In this document: positions 36,120-44,246 of the stretch, in pieces | Numbering within the stretch: position 1 is the stretch's first letter | Layout: the number at the start of each line of letters is the position of its first letter | Assembly: GCA_035328405.1 (NCBI GenBank) | Contig: DAOLIT010000020.1 | Coordinates: forward strand, 13,703 to 77,702 | DNA from: JAEUKA01 sp035328405 | Lineage (GTDB): Bacteria; Myxococcota_A; Polyangia; Palsa-1104; JAEUJZ01 | Length of the DNA stretch: 64,000 nucleotides | Direction of reading: 5' to 3' | Translations under genes and position numbers: made by a program | Notes under the pieces: generated by a model | What the model was told of the DNA's origin: nothing | Databases searched by the model: none | The model's input: the letters and a program-made list of their open reading frames with translations, nothing else

Positions 36120-36248
36120 TGTTCCTGAGTGTCGCAGCTTGCGACTTTGGCTAAGCGTATAATTTTTTGGGGAAAAGTCAACGCGCTTTCCCGAGGGTGA
36201 GCCAGCCGCGTTTTTGCGAAATGCAGACGGGACGATTGCTTGCCGAGA

Positions 36249-36884
36249 CTACTTTTTCGCAGCGCCCGCTTCCGGCTTGGCTTGTCCCGGTCGAAGTTGG
36301 GCCAGTTCCAGATCAATCGTCACCTGAATTTCGTCGCCCACCACTGCCCCGCCCGTTTCCAGGACTTTGTTCCACGTCAGGCCGAACTCTTTGCGGCTCA
36401 GTTTCGTTTGCGCCGACATGCCCCGCTTGATGTTTCCATACGGATCGCGCACCGTTTGCGCCGGCACGTCCGCCGTCAGCACGACCGTCTTGGTCACGCC
36501 GTGCATCGTCAGATCTCCCGTCACTTTGAACTGCGCCCCCGCTTTTTCAATCTTGGTCGATTTGAACGTGAGTTTCGGAAACTTCGCCGCATCGAAAAAG
36601 TCCGGGCTCTTCAAATGTTCATCGCGCTTGGGTTCCCGCGTGTTGATCGTGGCCACGTCGATTTCCGCCGAGATCTGACTCTTCGACAAATCCGCATCGT
36701 CGATCGTCGCTTTGCCCGTGACGCTAGAAAACTCACCCCGCACGTTGCTGACCATCATGTGCCGCACCGAGAACTGCGCACTCGAATGGGATGCGTCGAT
36801 TCTCCATTCCGTTGGCACCGCCCATGCCGACGCAGAACCCAGCGTCAGCAACACAAACAGACCCTTCTTCAACACGTTCTTCAT
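36249..36884 (-). CDS. YceI-family periplasmic protein
   Basis: 211 residues. A signal peptide (to ASAWA) leads to a YceI lipocalin-like barrel: WRIDASHSSAQFSVRHMMVSNVRGEF, then LTGDLTMHGVTK-like sequence (VTGDLTMHGVTKTVVL) and a closing VGDEIQVTIDLELAQ. Family members bind polyisoprenoid or amphiphilic molecules. ATG 36884 has a textbook AGGAG 8 bases upstream. A short Gly/Lys/Ala tail ends the protein. Upstream DNA carries repeated AACGGAAT motifs (see repeat entry). Confidence 0.9.
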   Translation of the reverse strand: MKNVLKKGLFVLLTLGSASAWAVPTEWRIDASHSSAQFSVRHMMVSNVRGEFSSVTGKATIDDADLSKSQISAEIDVATINTREPKRDEHLKSPDFFDAAKFPKLTFKSTKIEKAGAQFKVTGDLTMHGVTKTVVLTADVPAQTVRDPYGNIKRGMSAQTKLSRKEFGLTWNKVLETGGAVVGDEIQVTIDLELAQLRPGQAKPEAGAAKK

Positions 36885-36901
36885 TGCCTTCTCCTTTTGC
36901 A

Positions 36902-36939
36902 ATTCCGTTTTCAATTCCGTTCCGTTGTTTGATTCCGTT
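36902..36939. repeat. Three ATTCCGTT direct repeats in the yceI leader
   Basis: ATTCCGTT occurs at 36902-36909, 36914-36921 and 36932-36939, with an overlapping TTCCGTT at 36920-36926. Read on the transcribed minus strand this is AACGGAAT, starting about 18 bp upstream of the YceI start. It could be a protein-binding site or a simple slippage product. Confidence 0.6.
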
Positions 36940-37027
36940 TCCCGTTTTTCGCTTCGTCCCTTCGGCCAAGCAGCCGATTCCTACCGTCTCCCCAAAAAAC
37001 CCGCAAGCATTTAGGCGAGTCAGGGGT

Positions 37028-38497
37028 CTATTTGGGGGCGTGCTGTAGCCAGGACAGGACTCGTTCTTTGGGAGTCTGTTTTTCGGAAAGGGGGAGTCCG
37101 CGCCGAATGTGTGGGGGAAGGTTGTTCACCGCAGCAGTCAGTTCGGGCTGGCTGTCTGCCCCAATCCAGGAGGCCAGCTCGGTCAGATTCACAGACAACC
37201 TTGGCAAATCGGTTGGGGGTGGCGCGGGATGTTTGGCCAAATAGGGGTCAATCGCTGCGGAAAAATCGTGCGCTGCGGCCATGCGCAAAGACAGATCGTC
37301 CAGCCCAAAACGGGTCCGCAACGTGGCCCCGACAGACGTGTGGTCATACTGGGTTGAATCGACAAAACCTCGACGGACGGTGGGCCCAATCAGCAACGAA
37401 GGGACACGGAAACCGACCTGTTGAAACTCTGTATGTTCGTCTTTCAAGCGAGGCGGAGACACATGGTCAAAAAAGCCTCCGTGTTCATCATACGTAAGGA
37501 CAAACAGACACCGGGACCACTGCGGACTCTGAAACAGAGCGGTCAAAACCGTGGCCAAAAACACCTGCCCCAGTTGGATGTTGTGGCTTGGGTGATCATC
37601 CGATGTCAGAAAGTCGGGGTCGATGATGGACAAAGAAGGCAACGTCCCGTTTTTACAGTCGGTGAAAAACGCATCGAGACGTTGGGTCGGATTGAGAGTC
37701 AGGAGTTTTCCGGGATACGCGCCCCAATACCAAGCCACCGGACCCGCAAAGTAGTTCTTGCCGGTCAGTTTCTTGTCCAAGAGGCGCTCCCAAAGTGTTG
37801 TGGGACCCCCTACAACATACGGGGTGTTGTCCTTTTTGCCTCCTGACGTTCCGGCGTGTAGGTAGTACCGATTCGGCCAAGTCGGCCCCATGACAGACGC
37901 GAAAAACCGATCACACACGGTGTACCGATCCGCCAGTGCATACAGATAAGGAAGCTGGCTGCGATCGTGATATCCCATGACCTCCTTCGCGATTTTTTCG
38001 CCGTGTCTGTCGATGTATTCCCGAACGAAACCGTCGTTTTTGCCGCCATTCCATTGCGCGTGGCTTGATTCAAAACCGTGCGGCGGGTCTTTGGGTTCAT
38101 AGTTCTCTAACTTGCTGACTCCGACGGGGCGACCGTTCTTGTCTGGGTTTGTCTCTTTGCCCGTGAGGCCATCGGGACGCCGCGCACCGGGGTATCTCGT
38201 ATCCCCACTCAGACTGCCGAAATAGTGATCGAACGAGCGGTTTTCCATCATCAGGACCACCACCGCATCGATGCCCGCCAAAAGTTCTTGCGGGGTTTGC
38301 GGCAACGCCTCTGAGAAATCCTCGGGCACAGAGAGGTCGGGAGGTGTAGGTGTGGGCGGTTCTTCCGTTGGGTCATCGGTCGGAAGAAAGTCCGCATCCT
38401 TGCTCGCGCAACCCACGGTGAGGGCGGACAGCGACACCCCCAAATTGCGCAACGCCTTGCGCCGAGACATCCCCGGCTTTCCACTTTTTCGAGTCAT
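37028..38497 (-). CDS. Phosphoesterase-family (phospholipase C / AcpA-like) Tat lipoprotein
   Basis: 489 residues. The N-terminus has a Tat-like twin-arginine motif (SRRKALRNLG, Arg12-Arg13) and a lipobox VGC (Cys30), so export is probably folded and lipid-anchored. The catalytic domain matches bacterial phospholipase C/acid phosphatase AcpA: VVLMMENRSFDHYFG, then GFESSHAQWNGG, SIIDPDFLTSDDHPS and LTYDEHGGFFDHVSPP, which hold the metal-binding residues. It probably hydrolyses phosphate esters outside the inner membrane. ATG 38497 is preceded by a perfect AAGGAGG. Divergent from the DUF4139 pair. Confidence 0.88.
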   Translation of the reverse strand: MTRKSGKPGMSRRKALRNLGVSLSALTVGCASKDADFLPTDDPTEEPPTPTPPDLSVPEDFSEALPQTPQELLAGIDAVVVLMMENRSFDHYFGSLSGDTRYPGARRPDGLTGKETNPDKNGRPVGVSKLENYEPKDPPHGFESSHAQWNGGKNDGFVREYIDRHGEKIAKEVMGYHDRSQLPYLYALADRYTVCDRFFASVMGPTWPNRYYLHAGTSGGKKDNTPYVVGGPTTLWERLLDKKLTGKNYFAGPVAWYWGAYPGKLLTLNPTQRLDAFFTDCKNGTLPSLSIIDPDFLTSDDHPSHNIQLGQVFLATVLTALFQSPQWSRCLFVLTYDEHGGFFDHVSPPRLKDEHTEFQQVGFRVPSLLIGPTVRRGFVDSTQYDHTSVGATLRTRFGLDDLSLRMAAAHDFSAAIDPYLAKHPAPPPTDLPRLSVNLTELASWIGADSQPELTAAVNNLPPHIRRGLPLSEKQTPKERVLSWLQHAPK

Positions 38498-38701
38498 CTT
38501 GGGCCTCCTTGCGCGCGGACCATAGGCCAAAGAGCGCACCCAGAACAAGCGGCTTGCACACTCGCCAGCAGACTCGCCAGCGCGGTCAATGACCGAAGGT
38601 TGCTTCAAGCGCGTGACCCAGGTTCGCGCTTAGTTTTGGGCACAAGACGCGATACGATGTCTTGCTGTCTTGTCGCGAGACGCGATGAAAAGGGGGACTT
38701 C

Positions 38702-40930
38702 GTGAACGTTCTTTGTACCAGTCGGATTTCGCACGTTGCGGTGTATGCGCGGGGCGCTGTCGTCACACGGCAAGTGGACGTGCCCAGCACCCAAGAACTG
38801 GCAGATGGGGACGTGGAGCTTGTGATCCCGGACGTGACTGTGCGAAGCGAACCCGGCAGTTTTCGGGCACAACTTCCCGCCTGTGGGCGAACGATCACAT
38901 CGATCGGAAGCGAGCTTGTGCCGCCAGCCAGCGGGCCGCTTGTCGAGACGGATGGCCGAAAACTCGACGCCCTGTCACACAAGATTCAGCGGGCGCGGTC
39001 CGAGATCGAACGGCTTGCAACCGAACAACGGCAGTTGCAAAGCCAATTCCCCGATCCCGCGCTGCGAACCACGTCGTTTTCGGAAAAAGTCGAAGACCGC
39101 ATGGCCGATGCGATCGCGACCGTCGGACTTTTTTCTGAGGTGCAAGCGGAACTCGCGAAACAACAGCTCGCGCAGGAAGAAACGCTCGCGGAACTTCTGG
39201 AACAAAAGACCGCGCTTGAGCTGGCAAAGAATCAATCCTCGACGGCGCAACGGCCTGGGTCGGGGCAACCGACGCGCTCTGTCCGGGTGTTTTTGTCGGG
39301 AACGGGTCCGGTTTCGGAGCTTGTCGTGTCGTATGTGGTATCCGCTGCGCGGTTTTTTCCGGCGTATGCGCTGCGGCTCAAAGACGGTGGCAAGCGCGCG
39401 GTTTGGTCGATAGAAGCGCACGTCGCTCAACTCGGCGGCGAGGATTGGCAAGGGGTGCGGTTGGCGCTCTCGACGGCGGATTTGATTTACGACGCGCGGC
39501 TGCCCGAGCTTCCGTCGCTTCGGTTTGGGCGGGCACAACCGCCGGCCAAGCGCGGTTATCGTCCGCCACCCGATGGTCTCGACCGCTTGTTTGCGGGGTA
39601 CGACCGGGGTTTTGCAAAAACCGACGAAGGGGCAGCCCTCGGCGGAAAACCGAAGACCGGCGCGCGACCCAAGAAAGCCCCAACCGATGTAGACGACAGC
39701 CTCAGCGACGAACCGACCTGGGCCACCAAGGCAGAGGCCGTCGAAGAAGAACTCGCGAAAAAAGGCCGCGCCGACACGTCGGGGGCCGATGGGTTTGTGG
39801 GAGGAATGCCACCGCCCCAAGAGGCCCCTTTCGCAAACGGGGATTTGCCAACCCGCACGGAGGCGGCAAAACCGCTGTCGAGAGAGCAGCTCCGATCATT
39901 CTCTGCGGGAGCACCCCCACCCGCACCCCCAATGGCCCTGTCTGCCGCTCCGGGCTCGCCTGCGGCCCCGATGCGGAAATCGAAAAGCGCCATGCCGCGC
40001 GGCGGAGGAGGAGGCCCGTTTGATGAAGGAAGCGGGGCCGTGTTTGGGAGCGATGGACTCGGCAGTGAACCGGAAGCGCCCGAATCGAAAACGGAGCTGG
40101 AGCCGCAGGACACCTGGCTCGATTTTGACAACCTTCAGCTTGCAAACCCGGACGATGCGCGAACGCGCGGAAAACTTGCCAGGCGCAGCGACGATTTGGC
40201 CGCCAAGCACATCCGGCGGGCCACCCGAGCCATGGAGCAGCTTGAAACCCCGTCGGGTTTGACCGATCCGCTCACTTCGCGCGGCCAGTTCGATCATCGG
40301 TATGAAGCCGAAGGTCTGCTGGACATCGCATCCGACGGAAAACTGCACCGCGTCGCCATTCTTTCCGCAGAGGGTTCGCCGATGCTGCGCCTGGTCACGG
40401 TGCCTCGCGAACGGGCCGAGGTGTATCGCGAGGTCGAGCTGCAAAATCCCTGCGGTGTCCCGCTTCTGAGCGGGCCGGTCGATGTTTTCGTCGAGGGCGC
40501 GTTGCTCACGACGGACGCGATCCAGCGCGTCGATCGCGGCGGCAGTCTGCGCATCGGAATGGGCGTCGAAGACCGGGTTCGCGTCGCCCGGAACGTGCGT
40601 GCCGAGGAAGAAAGCGCAGGTCTTTTGGGCGGTTCGACGGCGATGACGCACACCGTGACCCTCGAAATCCAGTCGGCGCTCGGGCAGCCCGCGCAATTGG
40701 AAGTGTTCGACAGGTGGCCCACCACCGAGGACAAGAACGTCACCCTGGAACTTGTGTACGAAAAACCGCCGCACACGCCGTATGACCAAGCCGACCGGGG
40801 TGCCCCGATTCGCAAAGGCATGAAGTGGCGTCTGTCGCTGCCTCCCGGCGGCAAAGCCAACATTGAATACCAATACCGCATCGTGTTCTCGGCCAAGAGC
40901 GAGCTTGTCGGAGGAAACCGCCGTGACTGA
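38702..40930 (+). CDS. DUF4139-domain protein, first of a tandem pair
   Basis: 742 residues. N-terminal DUF4140-like strand (ISHVAVYARGAVVTRQV), coiled-coil region (KIQRARSEIERLATEQRQLQ), then the DUF4139 barrel-like domain (VVSYVVSAARFFPAYALRLKDGG) interrupted by a long Pro/Gly/Ala-rich low-complexity insert (roughly 310-480) and resuming to the C-terminus (WRLSLPPGGKANIEYQYRI). Members are sometimes called mucoidy inhibitor MuiA-like; function is unknown. The GTG at 38702 follows GGGGGA. It overlaps the second copy by 8 nt. Confidence 0.75.
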   Translation: MNVLCTSRISHVAVYARGAVVTRQVDVPSTQELADGDVELVIPDVTVRSEPGSFRAQLPACGRTITSIGSELVPPASGPLVETDGRKLDALSHKIQRARSEIERLATEQRQLQSQFPDPALRTTSFSEKVEDRMADAIATVGLFSEVQAELAKQQLAQEETLAELLEQKTALELAKNQSSTAQRPGSGQPTRSVRVFLSGTGPVSELVVSYVVSAARFFPAYALRLKDGGKRAVWSIEAHVAQLGGEDWQGVRLALSTADLIYDARLPELPSLRFGRAQPPAKRGYRPPPDGLDRLFAGYDRGFAKTDEGAALGGKPKTGARPKKAPTDVDDSLSDEPTWATKAEAVEEELAKKGRADTSGADGFVGGMPPPQEAPFANGDLPTRTEAAKPLSREQLRSFSAGAPPPAPPMALSAAPGSPAAPMRKSKSAMPRGGGGGPFDEGSGAVFGSDGLGSEPEAPESKTELEPQDTWLDFDNLQLANPDDARTRGKLARRSDDLAAKHIRRATRAMEQLETPSGLTDPLTSRGQFDHRYEAEGLLDIASDGKLHRVAILSAEGSPMLRLVTVPRERAEVYREVELQNPCGVPLLSGPVDVFVEGALLTTDAIQRVDRGGSLRIGMGVEDRVRVARNVRAEEESAGLLGGSTAMTHTVTLEIQSALGQPAQLEVFDRWPTTEDKNVTLELVYEKPPHTPYDQADRGAPIRKGMKWRLSLPPGGKANIEYQYRIVFSAKSELVGGNRRD

Positions 40931-42509
40931 CTCCATCGCACAAACCGAACCATCGCGTGTCGAAGTCGAGAGCCGCCCCGTGCGCGTGACTTTTTTCGAG
41001 GACCGCGCCGAAGTGTTCCGAACCGGAAAAGCCCGCGTCCCGAGCGGCACGATCACCTTGAGCGTTCGCGGCGTCACCGCGCTCGTCGATGACAAAAGCG
41101 TACAGCCTCGCATCTTGGGGGACGCCAAACTGTTGTCCGCGCGCGTCTGCCGGCGCATCCACGAAACGCAGGCCGGCACAGACCAGGACCTCCGCGACAC
41201 CGAAACCGACCAAAAGCGGGCTCGCATTCGCAGAACCGTCGCTGAACGCACGCTCGAAGCTGCGCAGGTCCACGAAGCCCGCACGGTCCAGTTGGTTGTG
41301 GCGTGGATGACGGCGCTCGGGCGTGTGCCTCGCGGGGCCGTATCCACGTTGTCCGGTTGGCGCGCCGCCTTTTCGCACCTTCTGTCTGCGCAAAAAGACG
41401 CGCTCGACAGAACCAGCGCAGCAGCAATCGAACTCTCCGACGCCAAAGAAGACGAACAGCGCGCCCGCCTGCGTTACGAAGCCGCGCGCAAAGTCCGGCC
41501 CAAAAAGGAATCCACCGTCGAAATCCAAGTCGCCGTTCCCCAAGCCACCGAGCTGTCCTTCGAGCTGACCTACATCACTCCCTGTGCTTTGTGGCGCCCC
41601 GAACACACCGCGAAATTGGCGCAACATTCCGACGGCAGTTCCAGTTTGCACATCACCACCCAAGCCGTTTTGTGGCAACGCTGCGGCGAGGAGTGGACCC
41701 AGGTCAGTTGCCGCTTTTCCACCGCCCGTCCGGCCCAACATGCCTCGCCGCCGCTTTTGTCCGATGATGTCCTGCGCCTGCGCCGCAAAACCGACTCCGA
41801 GCGCAAAGTCATCGTCGTCGAGGCTCGCGAGCAGAGCATCACCGTTGCAGGTCTTGCGCGCGGCGGGCAAAAAGTCGAAGAGATGCCCGGCGTCGATGAC
41901 GGCGGCGAGCCCCTCGTCTTCGAGGCGGCGCGCCCTTTGACCCTGGCCTCCAACGGCCAACCCGTCCGCGTCGAAATCTCCCGAAGCACCATGGCCGCCC
42001 AAGTCGAGCGCGTCGTGTTTCCCGAGCGAGGCATCGCCGCTCACCTGCGTGCAACGGCCACCCTGCAAGGTGCCACGCCCCTGCTCGCCGGCCCGGTCGT
42101 CCTTGTGCGCGGCACCGAGCTATGTGGCCGAAGTCGCACCGCTTTCGTGGGTCGCGGCGAGCCCTTCGAGCTGGGTTTCGGTCCCGATGACGCCATCCGC
42201 GTCCGTCGCCACATCAGCGAGGAACGCGACCAAAGCACCCTCACCGGCACCCAGCGCGTGGGCCGCACCGTCAAACTCTACGTCAGCAACCTCAGCGCCA
42301 CCTCGCGCAGAGTGCTCATCACCGAACGCATTCCTGTCAGCGAAATCCGCGAAATCGAGATCGTGGTCAAGCAGACCAGCGGCATGCGTTGGGACGGCAA
42401 AGACGGCTTCGCTCACTTCGATCTCGACCTGTCCCCCCAAGGCCAAAAGGAGCTCCTGCTCACCTACCAAATCGAAGCCCCCAGCCGAGTCCAGCTCCCC
42501 CCCGCATAG
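40923..42509 (+). CDS. DUF4139-domain protein, second of a tandem pair
   Basis: 528 residues. Same plan as the upstream gene but without the large low-complexity insert: PVRVTFFEDRAEVFRTGKARVP at the N-terminus, coiled coil, FELTYITPCALWRPEHTAKL, and a closing LYVSNLSATSRRVLITERIPVSEI...LTYQIEAPS. No signal peptide is seen in either copy, suggesting a cytoplasmic complex. The GTG at 40923 uses GGAGGAAA inside the first gene, so the two are translationally coupled and probably form a heteromer. A 21-bp minisatellite begins 10 bp after the stop. Confidence 0.75.
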   Translation: MTDSIAQTEPSRVEVESRPVRVTFFEDRAEVFRTGKARVPSGTITLSVRGVTALVDDKSVQPRILGDAKLLSARVCRRIHETQAGTDQDLRDTETDQKRARIRRTVAERTLEAAQVHEARTVQLVVAWMTALGRVPRGAVSTLSGWRAAFSHLLSAQKDALDRTSAAAIELSDAKEDEQRARLRYEAARKVRPKKESTVEIQVAVPQATELSFELTYITPCALWRPEHTAKLAQHSDGSSSLHITTQAVLWQRCGEEWTQVSCRFSTARPAQHASPPLLSDDVLRLRRKTDSERKVIVVEAREQSITVAGLARGGQKVEEMPGVDDGGEPLVFEAARPLTLASNGQPVRVEISRSTMAAQVERVVFPERGIAAHLRATATLQGATPLLAGPVVLVRGTELCGRSRTAFVGRGEPFELGFGPDDAIRVRRHISEERDQSTLTGTQRVGRTVKLYVSNLSATSRRVLITERIPVSEIREIEIVVKQTSGMRWDGKDGFAHFDLDLSPQGQKELLLTYQIEAPSRVQLPPA

Positions 42510-42518
42510 TGCGCGCAA

Positions 42519-42707
42519 GCCCCACCCCGATTGCCCGAGCCCCCACCCCGATTGCCCTAAGACCCACGCAAATTGCCCTAAGCCCCACGCAAATTGCCCT
42601 AAGCCCCACGCAAATTGCCCGAGCCCCCTCGCAAATTGCCCGAGCCCCCACACAAATTGCCCTAAGCCCCACGCAAATTGCCCGAGCCCCCACCCCGATT
42701 GCCCTAA
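42519..42707. repeat. Nine-unit minisatellite of 20-22 bp
   Basis: Nine adjacent units begin at 42519, 42539, 42561, 42582, 42603, 42623, 42644, 42666 and 42686. Each starts GCCCC (once GACCC), has a core ACGCAAATTGCCC or ACCCCGATTGCCC, and ends TAA or GA. No spacers separate units. The complementary strand has repeated GGG/GGGG tracts about every 9-11 bases. It fills most of the 287 bp between the DUF4139 pair and the next lipoprotein gene. The rest of that gap shows no gene. Confidence 0.95.
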
Positions 42708-42796
42708 GCCCCGCCTTGTGGGGTGGCCGCCAAACTTGACGAGGAAGAAGGGTTTTGGCAGGGTCCTTCGGGTTGCATGTGCGGAAGGACCGTTTG

Positions 42797-43987
42797 ATGA
42801 AAGCTCTCTTTTCTCTGCTGGGCTTGTGTTTGTGGTTGCCGGGTTTGCTGGGCGGTTGCGCCTTGCGTCCACCGGTCGATGCGAATGGATTGCCGCGAGT
42901 TTCGCGGTACACGAACTCGATTCAGCTCGATTTCTTGCTGGGTCAATACAAGCAGGTCGCGCAGAAGTCGGCGTCGCCGGGGTCGCCAAGCGCGGGGTCG
43001 CTGCTGGAAAAAGCGTGCCTGGGCTGGGAGCGCACGGTGTTCGACCTGCACGGCGCGCGGCTGTATCCAAGCCTTTTGCGGCAATCTCCCGAGACGCTGA
43101 TGCTTGAGCAGGTGTTTGTGGATTTGCCCCTGGCGATCCAGCGAAACCCGCGCCCGGCGGCTTGCGATGGGGAGGCGGCGCTCACGGACGGGGCACAAAC
43201 GGCTGCCTTGGCGACGAACCCGGTGTTGGCGCAAAACGCCACGCAGGGGCAACCGCAGGGGCAAGCCATGCAGCCCGCGCAGCCGAACTTGCCGAATCCA
43301 CTGCCGACCGGTTCCGCCGGAACGCCTGCATCGCCTGCATCTGCATCAACCGTTCCGCCGCTTCCAGCCACGGCCTCCGCGACCGCCCCCGGCGCTGAGA
43401 ACGCCGCTTCCATTCAAACGGGCGGCCAACCCGCAGAAGCGGTTTCGGGACGTGCGGAACCAGCGATGGTCCTGGGCGGGTTGGGCACGGCAGCTCGCCA
43501 AGACCCCGTGGTTCAAGAACGCGCAGCACTGGCTCGGTTGCGGGCGGCGTTGTCTTTGCCGACGCTTCCACCGGCTTTTCAGACCGAGCAAGCGGTTGCG
43601 ACGCGGCTCGATCCGACGTTGCCGTTGCCGCCGCCTGCGTCGGTGGATCTCCCAGTGCTGGCGGAATTGGCGGAAAGCGATTTGCCCGGCGTACGTTTGC
43701 GGGCGCGGTTTCATCGGGTCGGCCTGTGTACCCTCGCGGTGGAAGCCGCCGATCGCAACCAACAGACCCAAAGCACCGACCCGCACAAGACCTCACCTTT
43801 CGACCCGGCGCTGTGCGGAGGGGGACCCGGCACCAGTTTGCGGCTGGCGCAGCGGAAGCTTTTGCGGTCGCTTCTTGTGACGTGGCGGGTGCGGCGAAGT
43901 GAGCCGTTCGCAGATTTTGTCGGCTACCTGGCAAGCTTTGTAACCCGCGACAATCCTGTGCTGGATGGGCCGCGCACCTCGCGCTAA
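42797..43987 (+). CDS. Predicted lipoprotein of unknown function
   Basis: 396 residues. A clear lipoprotein signal (hydrophobic core, lipobox LGGC with Cys21). The N-terminal about 110 residues look folded (SIQLDFLLGQYKQVAQ). A long Ala/Pro/Gln/Thr low-complexity segment (roughly 145-225) follows, then a second ordered part. I recognise no family. ATG 42797 has GGAAGGA upstream. It stands between the minisatellite and the S1-domain gene and is probably monocistronic. Confidence 0.65.
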   Translation: MKALFSLLGLCLWLPGLLGGCALRPPVDANGLPRVSRYTNSIQLDFLLGQYKQVAQKSASPGSPSAGSLLEKACLGWERTVFDLHGARLYPSLLRQSPETLMLEQVFVDLPLAIQRNPRPAACDGEAALTDGAQTAALATNPVLAQNATQGQPQGQAMQPAQPNLPNPLPTGSAGTPASPASASTVPPLPATASATAPGAENAASIQTGGQPAEAVSGRAEPAMVLGGLGTAARQDPVVQERAALARLRAALSLPTLPPAFQTEQAVATRLDPTLPLPPPASVDLPVLAELAESDLPGVRLRARFHRVGLCTLAVEAADRNQQTQSTDPHKTSPFDPALCGGGPGTSLRLAQRKLLRSLLVTWRVRRSEPFADFVGYLASFVTRDNPVLDGPRTSR

Positions 43988-44040
43988 CACGGTTTTCCAT
44001 GCTAAGGTGCGTTACCGGTTTCCCTTGCTTTTGGACCCAA

Positions 44041-44058
44041 GCTGTTCCAAGAAACAGC
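44041..44058 (+). other. Hairpin in the leader of the S1-domain gene
   Basis: Arms GCTGTT (44041-44046) and AACAGC (44053-44058), 6-nt loop. It lies in the 259-bp leader before the S1-domain coding region; an extended -10-like TGCTAAGGT near 44001 could start the transcript. Only suggestive. Confidence 0.3.
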
Positions 44059-44246
44059 CGCACAAAAGGGCAAACTCGAGGAATCAAACACAGCAACCGT
44101 TTGCCAAACTGCCTGCAAGGCGAACCCATTTTCTGAACGTCACGTTCCGTTTCGGCCACGAAGGAGCTTTTCTTCTCATGCGAAAGCCGCCGCTCCGCAG
44201 TCCCAGGGATTACCTCACGCAACCTGAGACCCAACATCGATACCTC

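Noticed and set aside
36158..36163. Perfect TATAAT on the plus strand
   Set aside because: No well-spaced -35 and no plus-strand gene follows; the local genes are on the minus strand.
42519..42707. Possible CRISPR array
   Set aside because: Units are directly adjacent with no unique spacers, and there are no cas genes.
42049..43107. Cys/Pro/His-rich protein encoded across the minisatellite
   Set aside because: The frame runs through the DUF4139 gene, the repeat and the next lipoprotein gene in a wrong frame; it is open only because the repeat is near 21 bp.
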